Origin: Sympetrum striolatum
Lineage: Eukaryota > Arthropoda > Insecta > Odonata > Libellulidae
DNA length: 64,000 nt
Assembly (NCBI GenBank): GCA_947579665.1
Contig: OX388349.1
Span: forward strand, 20,926,459-20,990,458
Direction of reading: 5' to 3'
Positions 47,641 to 60,080 of the stretch are shown piece by piece. Positions within the stretch are counted from its first letter, which is position 1; every line of letters starts with the position of its first letter. Under the pieces are notes generated by a model, which saw only the letters and a program-made list of their open reading frames with translations, ran no database searches and was not told the DNA's origin. A program made the translations under genes and the position numbers.

Positions 47641-48060
47641 TGGTCTCCTTTGAACAGGCGGGAATATCATTAATATTTGCCGATAAAAATCCGTGAACTG
47701 GCATTTTCTGAGGGTAAATATACTCTCAAGCGTACGTAAACGTGTAGATAAAGAGATTGAATAAAGAAAATAGGAGAGAATGGGGTGACAGGCAAGGGGA
47801 GAGGATTTTTTCTTGGGTGAAAGGGGTTATAAATAAATTCCGTCTGAGAGAAAGTGAGTGTAGATATATAAAGCGTGCAGGCTGGACACGGAACCCTCCC
47901 CAACGTAATGAATAGGACGGCTGAACAAACAGATTGACCACCGACCGCCCCCTCTCTCTCCTCCACCTTCCTTTTCTAATCCTCGTTCGCTTCTCACCTA
48001 CACTGCATTTTGCTCTCATGTCTCTCTCTTTTGGGAGAAGCATAGATGAATATGGAGTTG
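47641..48060. other. GC island with reversed (G-to-C) skew
   Basis: Line 47761-47820 has G23 and C3; line 47941-48000 has C30 and G4. This is an exception to the usual polarity. Confidence 0.5.
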
Positions 48061-48141
48061 GAAAGAGTATTTTGTGTCGTCTTTAAATACTAGTGAGCTG
48101 CCCGGTTACTGGAAAATTCTTCTAACGAATTCTACCATAGA

Positions 48142-48339
48142 AAATTCTTCGAAAACGATTCGCACAGACAGACAACCCAACCCAGCAAATTTCCTACAAT
48201 TTACTGAGTAGATTTCAACTTTGAATCCTTTCCTTTAATGTAAATTTTGGAAAACTTAAGATTCATTAGAGTGGTCTATTTTCGGAGAATTTGTCATGCA
48301 AACAATTTATTCTACGATGCATTCGTTTTCGAAGAATTT
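48142..48339. repeat. 17-bp perfect inverted repeat, 198 bp overall
   Basis: AAATTCTTCGAAAACGA (48142-48158) and its reverse complement (48323-48339). Further GAAGAATTTG-like words follow to 48370. It could be a foldback element next to the tRNA-like SINE. Confidence 0.65.
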
Positions 48340-48369
48340 GCATCCGAAAAATTCGTCTTCAAAGAATTT

Positions 48370-48545
48370 GTATGAACCCAACAGCCAGGTAATGGAATGA
48401 TTGGCATGGACACTACAACACGAAGGTCTTGGGTTCGAGTACCAACTGATCGGATTTTTCTGGCAAGATAATAGTTGTGTGTGGGTTTGTCCGATATCCT
48501 TGATAAGAATTACTGGCATTAAGGGTATCCGGTCATAAACATAAC
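48370..48545 (+). mobile_element. tRNA-derived SINE-like sequence
   Basis: B box GGTTCGAGTAC (48432-48442) preceded at tRNA spacing by an A-box-like GGAATGATTGGCATGG. A non-tRNA tail follows. No copy of this tail was seen elsewhere in the window. Confidence 0.45.
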
Positions 48546-49480
48546 TGTCCAATTCAAATTCGTGATCATCATTACCGACATTCGGAAGGTATTCCCATAA
48601 GTGATAAAAACCAAGAAAGAGTAAATTATGATAAAGTGGGGTCAATTTTAAATGCTTAAACTTTGGAAACAAGACTTTAGGCAGAGTTTATCTTTCTGCA
48701 TATAGTGATTAACAGCAAAATAAATTTTGGAGCCTAACTAGAACTATCATGTTTCTGCAAGACAAAAAAGATGCGAAAAAAAGATTTTCAACTCCTCATC
48801 TAAGTATTTTTTCTAGTGCCTTCATCATCTAAATTTCTCCAAGGACAACCTCATCAAAGATCGCCTACCCACATTTGCGCCCCGAACCCCAAACTTAACA
48901 TCAATTCATGGAATCTATAACCCAAAGTTTTATTTCCTCGAAGTCAAAAATGTCCAAAACATTTAGTGTTATGTATTGTCATTATTAGTGCAGAACAAGA
49001 TACTACTTCTCGGTAAAATATCACTGCCTGTAATAAAAGATTATATCTCACTACATTCAAGTAATTTTCCTCTCAAGTATCCTCAATTATTATCCAATTT
49101 TGAAAGAATTTTTTATCTCTAATTGAAGCTTAAATGTTTATTTCTGTACAATCTAAGGAAAACGAGAGAATTACTCGAATTTAGGCAGTTATGTATCAGT
49201 CATGAGAACAGATCATAAATATTTAATATCAATGATTATAAATTTAAGGAAACATTGAATAATTTTGATAAATAATAAACAAATACATGGGTAATGGTGA
49301 TGGAATTCCTCAGAATAAAAATTAACGAAGTGCAACAATAAACATAAGATCTGCCATTATTTAGTATCTGACTGGTAGCTATTCCACTGAAAAGAAAACA
49401 ATCTTACCTAAAAATTTGGTTAGCTACGCCGACAGTAAGAATACAAAAGCTCTGTTTATAGCTCTGAAATACAACACAGC
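48546..49480. other. AT-rich non-coding stretch
   Basis: No feature seen. Confidence 0.5.
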
Positions 49481-50340
49481 AGCGCTTTAAGATATGCTTA
49501 AGATCAACTCCATCCCTCTCTTTACGGAAAGCCTCGTTCCCATTCCTTGGATGAAGATCTTTTCATCCCATTTATAACTCCCTAAGCGGATCCATCGGAC
49601 GCTAACCTAAATATCCAACATTTATCAAAAGAATCTTAATCAGTGGAGCGATTAGTGGAGAGCGCCTTGGAAGCTGAACCAAGCAGAAACAAAAGAAGTC
49701 GACGGACCGCAATGCGAGACGTGGGCATCGATTAATCCCGATCAGATTCCGAAAAATAAGTGAGGGAAGAATTACGCCCTCGGATATAAAAGACGCGAAA
49801 GGGACAAAGGGAATAAATGACAAAGGCGCAGCGATAAAATAAACAAAACCCGATCGGAAAGGGATTGGCGGAGTGAAAACATGGCGGCAAGGAGGAAAAA
49901 AAAGAATAACGATTAGAAAAAAAGAATGACGATTCATCTCCGTTTGGACTTCGCATCTCCAAAGCGCACGAGACGTTTGCTATTAGAAACGTCGTTTGGC
50001 GTACGAAGAACACTTTATTCTTTAGCGGAAGAATTCCGTAAGGCAAAGGAAATAAGGATCTGTTTGGTTATTAATGGATCGAGGAGATCTCGATGAACGA
50101 GAAAAATAATGTGATCCTCGTAAAGGGATTAGACTGCAGTGGTTTCGATTCCTTCTCGGACTAATTCTTGGGGAATCTTTCGGATGGAGAGTTTTATGAA
50201 TAGGTGATCGAATGAGAAGTGATATTCTCGGAAGAATTCGCAGCAGATGAGTAATTTGGTTGATGCTTTTGTGTACCCCATCAGTGCTTGAAAAAGAAAC
50301 ATCCATCGAGAGAATCCTATGGGAAACTAATCCATTCTTG
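49481..50340. other. GC island with C-to-G skew switch near 49630
   Basis: A short C-rich left part (49490-49620), then a long G/A-rich right part (49640-50300). Minus-strand frames of 94-111 codons have no domain. Confidence 0.48.
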
Positions 50341-51050
50341 CCTTTGATGGAAATGTTTTGAAGACTTACGAGTTGATCGGCGATTGATAAGCTTAACTAT
50401 CAGAAGTGAGTTAAGACAATGAGAAATAGTTATAAGAAGCAAAACGTTACTGCCTACATTTTTCCAGCAATCATGAAGCACCACTTTCTTAGAAAAGGTA
50501 AAAAATCAATTAATTTTATTTTTAGCTACTGAAGATGATAAATGGTTGCTTTTGAAATAGAAGAGACATGTTTTGATACTTCTTTTATTAGCCTTCGTCG
50601 ACTGATTCCAATACATTTGTATTGAAAATTTTTAGTTCTTCAAAAAAATCTTATTGAAAAGATATTGTGAAAAAAGTAATTTTTGGAAAGTAAATTTTAA
50701 TATTTCTCAATCACAAACTTAAGAAAACATAAAAGTTAAAAAGATTCAGAAGAATATCTCCTTTAAAATAATTTCATTATTAGTTAAAAATCATAATATT
50801 GAGAATCCTGTGTGAATAATTGTTAGTTTAAATTTTCTGTGAGAGGAGAGATAATGGCATTTTGCTTATTTGTCTTTGCATCGAAATAAAAAGGAGAATT
50901 CCATTCGTTAAATGAAGAAAAACGTGTGAAATGAAATTCTAAAAATTTGGACTTTAGAAAATACAAACCGTCTGGATGGTTTTATAACATTTCTGTTCTG
51001 CCTGCTATCTCACGATCCTTTCTTTGTCTTTCATTACTTTCCTAAGATAA
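50341..51050. other. AT-rich non-coding stretch
   Basis: No feature seen. Confidence 0.55.
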
Positions 51051-51890
51051 AAGCATCAGTCCTATTACTTCTCACTAACAAAACCCTCCTTAACTCCATA
51101 GCTCAGACGAGTTATCAGGTCGCAATATTAATCTGCGATTGTAATACCAGATTATTAAGCAATCCTATTAGCTTAATTGGCAAACATTTGTCCGTTATAG
51201 TAGGAAGTCGAATACTGTTTACCGAGCATTACGCAAGAGTATCATTCCTAATCTTCAATCGAAAGAAACATCCATTTCCGTAATTGCACGATCATGAGGC
51301 AATGCCAAACGGGGCTTTGCAAGACTTTAACAAAGGTAAGAAAAATCGCTCTTATTTAAATAGGAAACGACGTCCTTCGCCAAGTGTCGATTGGGGCGAC
51401 GAGAAAGGGAGAGAGTAAATGATCTCTCAACTGTTCAAACCGAGCTTGCAATCGGAGATTGGAGTTAAAAGGAGGATAAAGTTTGGGAAAGAGTCGAATG
51501 GGGAGGAGAGATTGATGTAGTTAAAACGCCCAATGTTTGCGGAGTTTGAGGGGAAGGAGGAGAAGAATGGAAAAATGAATTGGGAAAAGGGGCTGCTGAG
51601 AAAGTCATGGGAGGGAATGGATGGAGGAGGTAAGAAAAGGATAAATGGAAGGAGTGGATGGCGTAAAATAAGGAAGAAAGAGATCAATGAATAGAGTAAA
51701 ACGACGCAAATGATGCCAAAAATGAAGTAGGTAAGGAAAAAATCCGAAGAAGCTAAATAGAAGTATAAAGAGAGAAGAGGGAGCAATTAATTTACACAGA
51801 GCGTAGCCAAAAAGGCTCAAAGATCGCTTTTCAGACGAAAGAAAAGAAGAGACTAAAGTAGTTACATGAAGATAGTTGTGGTATAACCGG
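51051..51890. other. GC island with C-to-G skew switch near 51330
   Basis: C-leaning at 51060-51310, G/A-rich at 51380-51890 (polypurine-like). The 119-codon minus-strand frame is low-complexity F/L/P/S. Confidence 0.48.
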
Positions 51891-52640
51891 TAAGAGAAGA
51901 AAGTTCCTTGTGCGTAATAATTAAAAAATATTTGTTTAGTGCTGTATTTGTTCCTTGTTGGTATTTATTAATCGTATATTATTTTGATTATTAAAGTGGC
52001 TCATTACATCGAATCCATATTTCTTATTCACTAACACATTTTCCCCAATTCCCACAATAGAATTCGCCAATGAACTTTCCAACTATTTACACTTTTTTGC
52101 AGGTCCTCTAAGTAAAATTTGAAAGAAAGCTTGCGGAAATTTAAACTAATTTAATTTTTTGCATTTAAAATTCATCTTGTGCCTCTGCTTTATACCTACA
52201 GACTATTCTTTCCTGTGCATTCCAGCCATTTTAATATTTATCTCATTGTATGTTATTATTCTTATAGTATATTAATTATAATGGATGTAATATGGACTAA
52301 TCTGTATAAATTAACGAATTAATAATAATAAATATAATCTAAGGGTAAGTTCGTTCAAGTATGCAAACATCTCTTTATTCTTAAGGTGGATGTGGGGCAA
52401 AATTATATCTTTCTTTGAGTAGTTCATGATACATTCAATTTTTGCCAATCGTATGAAGCAAATTTTTAGGACTGAAGAACGAAATAGAATAGAGTAGATT
52501 TTATAACTGCCGACTGCAAGCAAATCAACTTCTACTTTATTCTTTTGATCATCTTCTGTTAAGGAATGTTCTCCAAGAGAGCACCACCAAGTAACTTTTC
52601 AACATTAACTATACTCATGGATTAGAGCTAGTTAGGGTAT
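51891..52640. other. AT-rich non-coding stretch
   Basis: No feature seen. Confidence 0.55.
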
Positions 52641-53480
52641 CCTCAAGCGTAATTCATTAAGGGGAGGGGAAGGCAAACGAGAAAAAGGGAAAACAATTTC
52701 ATAATCGCGTAATGCTTCATCAGAGCACAAAGCGAATCATCGCAGCCTGCACGTTCACGGAGCCGCCTGAAGAGAAGAATCAAAAGTGGAAGAGGAGGGG
52801 GAGAGAGAAATAGGGGGGATGAAGAGAGAGGGGATAAAGGAAAGGGAATTGGAAAGAATCGAAGGAGGAAAAGAGATGAATCGTCCACTCCTGTAAATTA
52901 AACGGAAACAACCCAAGTCTGCAATCCGATCCCCTTCTGATGGGGAGGTCAATAAACGTCCTTCTTGTCTCCCTCCTTGCCAGAACCGGGTTCGAATCTC
53001 ATTACACCCCCCCCTACCCAAACTTCTTACCAGTCCATCCAACTCAACCAAAACTTATCACTTCACAGTTTTTACCGAAACCCAACCCGCTCAAGTGAAT
53101 CCAACCACCGACTCAATCCTATCTTACTCCACTCAGATTTATCTATACACTATCTCGACCAGCCAAATTCAGTTGAACCCTGCTCATCCAATAAACCCCT
53201 CACTCTAGAATCATGTCCATTCATTTCAACCAAACCCAACTTCTCCATTTGATTGCAACCCATATTTCTCAATCCCGTCAATTTCCAACCCCGTCAATGT
53301 ATCCCATTCCTTTCCATGTACCTCAAACCATTAATTATACATCCTCTAATCTTATACCAAACAAATTTCTTTCTTAAACAACTTCTACTGTACCTTAAAC
53401 TTGACTCTATCTCTACAAAACTTGTCTTGAATATCATACTTTACATATCTTCTATGCCCCGTTCGGATTCAACCGGAGTT
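52641..53480. other. GC island with reversed (G-to-C) skew
   Basis: G/A-rich at 52655-52870, then C/A-rich at 52960-53480. G-rich sequence resumes after 53500 in the LINE remnant. Confidence 0.45.
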
Positions 53481-53589
53481 CACTGTTTTCTAACGTTTTA
53501 TAATATGAGATATAATGTAACAGAGTTATTCAGTAGTCAAAATAATGATAAGCGGGGTAGACACAATCATACGAAGGCAAGATCATCAC

Positions 53590-54020
53590 CTAGAGCTTTA
53601 AAGAGGGACTATGGAAAAGACTAAAAAACTCAGGTATTGGTATGTGGATGTGAAACATGCATCTAGAGAAATAAAGAAGTGAATTAGCTAAAGCGATTGA
53701 TTGGAAACCCTCGAGACGTGCTTGTGGTGGAGAATGGAAAAAAGGAGTTGATTTTATGGAAAAAGAACATGAAATTGCAGAAGACCGTACGGAATAAGAG
53801 GGTTTTGTTCGTAGTAATAGAACCACGGTAGAGGCAAAGGAAATCAGCGGTTTAAAAAGAGAGAATAAAGAATATTAAAGAACGTAATTGAAGGTTGAAT
53901 GTTAGAGTAAAGCAAAGGGGAAGAAAAAGACAAAAGATATTGTACTATACAAACAACGAAATAAGTTAATAAAAAGAAAAAGGATAGGGAGTTAAGCAGT
54001 AGTGAAATTTAGGCATAAGA
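53590..54020 (+). pseudogene. Decayed LINE reverse-transcriptase C-terminal region
   Basis: Broken frames give, in order, YVDVKHA (a YGCETW-like site), LETLETCLWWRMEK (the LE..W.WRRMEK block) and, near the end, RGRKRQKIL followed by a basic stretch. This order matches the C-terminal region of arthropod endonuclease/reverse-transcriptase LINEs, where WRRMEK precedes a GRKRTQ-type segment. Several stops and frameshifts are present. Confidence 0.62.
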
Positions 54021-54530
54021 ACCTACCGTCTGATTATAGAGTTGAGAGGGAGTACTTTTCAAGAATACAATCAGCTATATTATAAGTATGACATTTCATG
54101 ATTATAAAAATGGTTATTCTTGAATGTTTCACAAACACAGGTAAAGTTGTTGTCATAATAGTAATATAACATATGTTTCTAACGCAATCAAGTCGGTCCT
54201 CAGGACATGGCCTATATTCCACTTTATAATAATAATAATAGGAATAAACGATACAAAATCATGATTATTTGGTGATAAATATTAACGCAAAACATCTACA
54301 GAGATAACTTTCACTTTACTTTCCACTTTCGACCAGATAATTTAGCGCGTCTATGAAACCCAGGTCGTTTCCCCACATCTCTTATGGTCTAACCCATCTT
54401 GTATACGTTTTTCCTTTGTTTTTAATAATAATACGACTTTATTTCAGTGCAAGATTGAGGATTATGAATCTATTTTTGAGTTGAACACTAATAACAACAA
54501 CCCTATGATAAAAATAAGGAAACTTTAACT
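54021..54530. other. AT-rich non-coding stretch
   Basis: Contains short (AAT)n runs near 54226-54240 and 54426. Confidence 0.5.
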
Positions 54531-55170
54531 AGGAAGGGACCCACTTACTTACCTTATACCTTACAACCATCCCATTCCTACAGATTCCTCCAATCCTACT
54601 CCGCCACCCCTTCCGCTCCCCTCCAAAGCCAACTCTCCCTCCTTCCCCACGCGTCCACCACCGTAATCCGTTCCGATTTCAATTTTCCAGAAAGACAAAG
54701 AAACGAAGCGTCGCCGCTTGTCGAAATACCAACCCCTTTACGGAGAGCGTTTCTCATTTTTTTTCAATCCTCCGCTCCTTTGTGATCCGACCTACTTTTT
54801 CCCAACATCATCTCGAAACGATATCTTTATCACTTCCGATCGAGAGATGCGAATACATTTGCCTTTCAGATGGGAGATTTTCCGTCCATCGCCGTCGGTC
54901 GTTAATTCAATCGCGTCGGGAACCAAAGGACTTATTCAGTGCTCCCGGAGTTTTTAATTACGGCTTTGATGTTTGAGTGGTTTAACGTCACTCGTGTCGC
55001 GATATTAATTATCGGAGGGGTTAACAAAGGTTATCTGGACGGATTAACAACCGCATGTGGAATGGAATGAACTTTTGTTCGTAACTGCGGAGTAAATTTC
55101 GGAATTAATCTGAGGTGATTAATCTCCAAGAAAGACTCTTCAAAGCAAAGTCAAGATGGGGAATTGTTTC
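54531..55170. other. GC island with C-to-G skew switch near 54850
   Basis: C/T-rich at 54540-54740, G-rich at 54890-55160. No coding evidence. Confidence 0.5.
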
Positions 55171-56420
55171 TCCGTTTTTTTTTTAAACGAGAAATTTTCA
55201 TAAAAGTTACGCTTGAATTACTTTTTCGGCTCGAAACTGAATGCTTGCATTTCTGAGATCGTTTTGTAAAAGTAATTCACATAAAAATATAGAAAACGTA
55301 CATCCAAGTTAGCGAAAGATAGTATTCAATCATTAATACATTTGTGGAGATGTTTTCATTGTATGTATATATATTTCTTTCTTTTCATCTAGCATGCGCC
55401 ATCACAGTTAGAGATAGGCAGACATTGACTGAACACACAAATCCATCGCATATAACACGCAAAAATATGATATGATTCTTCGTGAACGTACCATCCACCA
55501 GAAAATTGCGGTGAAAACAGAATGCCAGATTTATATCTAAAGGAGAGAAAGTGTATAGGAGCATCACTATACCGATTCGGAAGGAATAAAAATATTTCAC
55601 CATTTTCTTTGTAAAAGGAATATATGATACTAGATTGGATCTGGTGAGAAAATAGTGTATACTCTATGAGAAACTAGCAAAAGATTAGATACATAAAAGA
55701 TAGTTTAGCACTTCCTATATAAAAACAGTTTTCAGCTTTATGAATTCGTCAGCTTATGTCTGGAAGGGAGAAAAGTTCCACTTTTTACATAAGTCCCGCT
55801 TAAACCTTACTTTATCCATTGGCATATTTTAGGCCGTTGAGACATTGCAAGGAAGATCAGGTGAATCAGGTAAAAGATGAAAGAAGGAGTTGCTTAAAAA
55901 AATCATTTTTTTCGAGAAAGACAGGCGGAAGTAAACAAAAAGTAAAGTTTTGACCAATGCACCCCTGCCACCAAAGCCGAGGTGTGGTAAACTTATAGAT
56001 TTAAATGTTTTAGGAGCGCATGATTTGTTGAGTATTACCAAAAGGGCACGTAAGATTTAAGAACAAGATATCAAGATTAATCTTTTTGACAGTTTTTTAT
56101 GATATTCTATTCCCATCCCTTTTTGTATGTATTTACTGCCTTTCATAAACTCATTTATTTATTTATTCAACTTTAACCTTTTCTGACTACCCACTTATTT
56201 TGTGGGAAAAGCTCTCCCTTTACTGAAGGAGTTAAAAAAATGAAACGCAAATATTATATTATTATTTATTTATTTATCATTATTGTTATTTTATTTTTAA
56301 AGAAATCTGAGGTGCAAAATGACTTAGACTGTCGAGGCACCTTTATAACTAAACACTACCAATACTACGATATCAAGATTTTGGAAGAGTAAAATTCCAA
56401 AGTTATGAACGAAATAAATG
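55171..56420. other. AT-rich non-coding stretch
   Basis: ATTT-type simple repeats at 56155-56165 and 56260-56280. No gene recognised. Confidence 0.5.
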
Positions 56421-57080
56421 ATTTCAGCTCAAATTCGAGTTCCTAGCAATAGCCCCAACGGGGGGAACGCTTCCCAAAAGGGAGAAAAACTCCGCAAGAC
56501 GCATCTAAACCCACGAAAACCCGCGCGCGTGGAGCCTCGCAGGTCAAGAAATTATCCCCACCCTCACACGAGAAAGAGAACATTTCCATTAAGAGAGCGT
56601 TTTAATGTGCAAGGGTCAGAGCGGAAAAACGACGCCGCTTAAAAAGAGAAGAGGAGAGGGGGCACACTAAGGCCTCCAAATGAATATGCAAAGCCCTCTT
56701 TTTCTCTCAAACCCCTCCTTTTTACCTCATATAAATCCTCGCCTTTCTTAAACACTCCTTTGGCTCCGTTATGAGCGGGGGAAGAGTTTTTGTGGCCGAG
56801 GCGTTCATTAAAATCCCTGTTAAACGGATGAAAGGGGAAGGTGTCCCGTACGAGTCCAGCGGTGTTGGTCATTTGAGAGAGAAAGACGGGATAAAACGTA
56901 TAAATATATTTCCACGCCCTCAGAGCCCTTTTTCCGCGGCTCTTTCGAAATATATTAGAAAGGAAAAGCGGGGGACTGAAGGACGCGGGTCTGAATGGAA
57001 GGCCGTTGATTGCCAGTGTAATTGCAGCGAGAGGTGAAAGTGGCGGGCTTTTATTTTTAACTGCGTCTTAAAAGCTCCAG
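56421..57080. other. GC island with C-to-G skew switch near 56760
   Basis: C/A-leaning at 56430-56580, C/T-rich at 56690-56760, then G-rich at 56770-57050. Overlapping short frames, no domain. Confidence 0.48.
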
Positions 57081-57084
57081 AATA

Positions 57085-57252
57085 AGGGTTGGAAAGACAG
57101 GGAGAGAATACGGGGAAGAAAATGGAGAGATTACTGGGAAGAAAAGAGAGAGAATGCGAGAAAGAATAGAGATAGAATACAAGGAAGAATAGAAAGAAAA
57201 CACTAGGAAGAAAAGAGAGAGAATACGGGAAAGAAAAGAGAAAGAATAATAA
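57085..57252 (+). repeat. GA-rich minisatellite, left part
   Basis: Degenerate units of about 25-35 bp built on GGAAGAAAAGAGAGAGAATA. The same units resume at 58318. Confidence 0.7.
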
Positions 57253-57261
57253 TTATAATTG

Positions 57262-57640
57262 GGATAAAGTAGTTACTACTTATAGAACCATAAAAGCCTA
57301 TAGACCAGATATAATCTTCATTCATAAGTATATAGAAGAAGCTGGCATAATAGACATTGCAGTAAACAGCAAATACAACCTTCAAAGTACGTATTTCAAA
57401 ACGTAAATAATTATACAAAATTAGCAATAAAAATTCAAAAGTTATGGAAGTTAAATAAAGCAAGAATCACATCATATTGTGATATATTCAACAGCAGTGG
57501 TAACAAAAATCTTAGAAGCCAATCTCGAAAAATTAAACGCTGGTACTAGCACACATACAAGTCCGTAATCATGGATACTTGCCGAATAGCTATATCGTTT
57601 TTAAATCAAGTAATATAATAAGGTGATTTTAATAAAAAAT
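57262..57640 (+). pseudogene. Decayed LINE C-terminal (RPD...D) domain
   Basis: A frame reads WDKVVTTYRTIKAYRPDIIF, then after a short stretch GIIDIAVNSKYNLQS, then stops. Downstream fragments include a KILEANLEKLNAG segment. A WD...T.R.I.A.RPDI....IIDIAVP pattern, followed by a K/Y-rich helix and a GA-type strand, is widespread in arthropod LINE C-termini. The RPD plus a later D resembles a restriction-like endonuclease site. Not functional. Confidence 0.6.
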
Positions 57641-57744
57641 ATATATATGTACATGAAAGTATAATGTATATATAACATAAAATGTACCGCCATGATAGGA
57701 GCTTGACATCAGTCCGTTCCCGAAAAATGCCGTCACTTTGCGGC

Positions 57745-58300
57745 GAGAAAGAATAAATAAAAATAATAAAAAACTTTATTATGCTCTGAGAAACTCCCAC
57801 AAGAATAACATACAAAGAATATCGTCTCACAGAAATATTAAATCAATGAAATTGAGTTACAAATATACATAAAATATAAATGAAAATGATCCAAGAGTAT
57901 AATTAAACAATTAGTCAGAAGTAACCAAAAGGTAATTAAATAATATTTCTTTAAAAGACAGCATCCAGATGGAGATTTAAATCTGTACAGGTAAGGTGCT
58001 CCAGAAATTAGAGGCAACAATCAGGAAAGATTTCTGGTAGACCTTGGTACGAGGGATTGGGCATATAAGATGGTTTTGACGGGATTGGGTAGTTTTAGAG
58101 GATACAATGTTTACAAGTAAAGATGTCGTAGATATACTTGGGTGAAATTCATGAAATACAGCAAACGAAAATGATCAGAATATATATTTTCATTTTATGA
58201 TTGTTTTTAACAATTCACGGCGATGGCTGGAGATAAGATCATCTTTATGAAGATTAGAAATAAATCTTATGCAATTACTAAGTAGTTGGAGTAACCTTAC
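57745..58300 (-). pseudogene. Decayed LINE reverse-transcriptase C-terminus
   Basis: On the minus strand: LLQLLSNCIRFISNLHKDD, then after stops QNHLICPIPRTKVYQKSF, then FLIVASNFWSTLPVQI. This is the LQ..N...RFI, then PRT..Y..SF....NLWN.LP arrangement typical of LINE reverse-transcriptase C-termini. An AT-rich tail with AATAAAG lies at about 57740-57778. Two internal stops are visible. Confidence 0.65.
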
Positions 58301-58317
58301 GTCTTGCTCGGCGGTTA

Positions 58318-58520
58318 CGTCATCAGGGGAGAAATAATACAGGGAAGAGAAAGAATACGAGGTGGAAAAGAGAAAGGATATGGGGAAGTAAGGAGAGGAA
58401 ATACGGTGAAGGCAAGACAGAGAATGTTCGGGAGAAGAAAGAGAGAGAATACGAGAAAAGAAAAGAGAGAGAATATTCAGGGAAGGATTGAAATAAGAGA
58501 GAGGAGATAAGGAGAGAAAG
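58318..58520 (+). repeat. GA-rich minisatellite, right part
   Basis: Units such as GGAAGAGAAAGAATACGAGG and GAAAAGAGAGAGAATA match the left part (57085-57252). About 1.07 kb of LINE-derived DNA separates the two. Confidence 0.7.
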
Positions 58521-58870
58521 CGGGATAATGGCGCGAATAGTACATTTACGAGTCAAGCTGTAAAATAATAATGAGTCGACCAATTAAGGAAAACTTGCCG
58601 TACTCTCGGCGACTTAGGAATGATTATTAAAGACGTCGGACAGAGGGAGCAATTAGTCGGGCTAAGGGATAATGAGGGCTTGTTTCTGATTTTTAAATGG
58701 TAAGCTCGTTATCCACGCGCTTGATTCTTGGATGTTTAAAGAATCTCGTTCGGCGCGGTGTGGTTTATCTCATTAGAATATCCGGTTTCGATTATATAAG
58801 GGGAGAATATGGAAAAAATCGGAAAGCCCTAGTTTTTAATGGAATAACCTGAAGCTCGTTTCAAACGTAC
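58521..58870. other. Small GC island, G-rich
   Basis: Follows the minisatellite. No coding evidence. Confidence 0.4.
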
Positions 58871-60080
58871 GATTTAGGTTTCGAATGAATTTTACACAAC
58901 ATTTATGGATCTAGATCATAGTATTCTAATTTTTCCCCCGTGGACCCCTTTTCTTTCATTTTCCGTATCTCCTCCAATCTGCATAATATTTAATTTAAAT
59001 TCATAAGCATGCACATAGTCTTATTCATACCTTTCTTGAAAAGATAATTTTACTCATTAAAAACAAATTTTAAGCATTTTGATTTGGAACGAAATAATAA
59101 AGTACCTGGTAAAATTATTTCAAAAATGACTGCACGAATAATTTCTGTTAATGGGGGGCGAACGTGGTTCATCGTTAGTAAATGGTCTATATTTGGCATC
59201 CAATTAGTGAGGTATCTAGTTCTAAATTTCTACTATCCCCTGGGGTCCAAATGCACTTCATTGGTAACTCATGATGTAGATGAACGAAAATTATTACCAT
59301 TTACGAATGGGAATAATAGTATAGCATTATTTGAGAATTTTTTATGCATGAAATGTAATCTTCCCAGATTTTTTGAGCATGTATATTTGTTTAGGTAAGA
59401 TTAAATAAATAAATCGACAACACCCGGCATACGTTTTGAAGTTCCTAATCAATGAACCTCTCCGAGAAATGAGATATCTATGCCGTATTAACTACGAATC
59501 AAGGGTCTATATTATATCTGTTGTAGGTGCATTTGATTTCCCAAGATTAACCCCTGTGTATTAACAACTTTCTGTGGTTACCATACGATGAAAAAAATTT
59601 TATATATAATTTTGGTGCTGTTTAGAATAACCATACGCTTTACTTTTAAATATTGGTTCCATGACAAAGTATAAATCACTTTATGTTTTTGTATTTCCAA
59701 ATTATTATTATTCTAACTTATAATTACCATCACCATATCTAGATTCTAATTCTTTAGTTCGTATAATAAAAATTTGAAAGCCAATTGGGCCGATCAGAAA
59801 TTTGTATACTTCACAAGTTACTTAAATAGATCTTGAATAATATTCGCTAACACTGCTAAATTTCTCGCTTATAATCAGCTTTAAACCATTTAGAAAAATA
59901 AATAAAATATTCAAAAGCTGTACCCTGACATCTTTTCTAGATCCCGACGGGCATGTGTGACGGTGTAATGATAGAAAAAAGAGAGAGGCAACGGGATTAA
60001 GGAAAGATTACACGGAAAACAGCATTCCATATCATACCTCGCGGTAAATTAACTGTAAAACCTAACATTGCCCCATGGTA
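58871..60080. other. AT-rich non-coding stretch
   Basis: A 104-codon frame at 59084-59398 begins MERNNKVPGKIISKMT. It has no domain I recognise and is probably chance. Confidence 0.45.

Noticed and set aside
58318..58520. Regular GA-rich units considered as a CRISPR array
   Set aside because: Units are degenerate, have no distinct spacers, and the context is eukaryotic.
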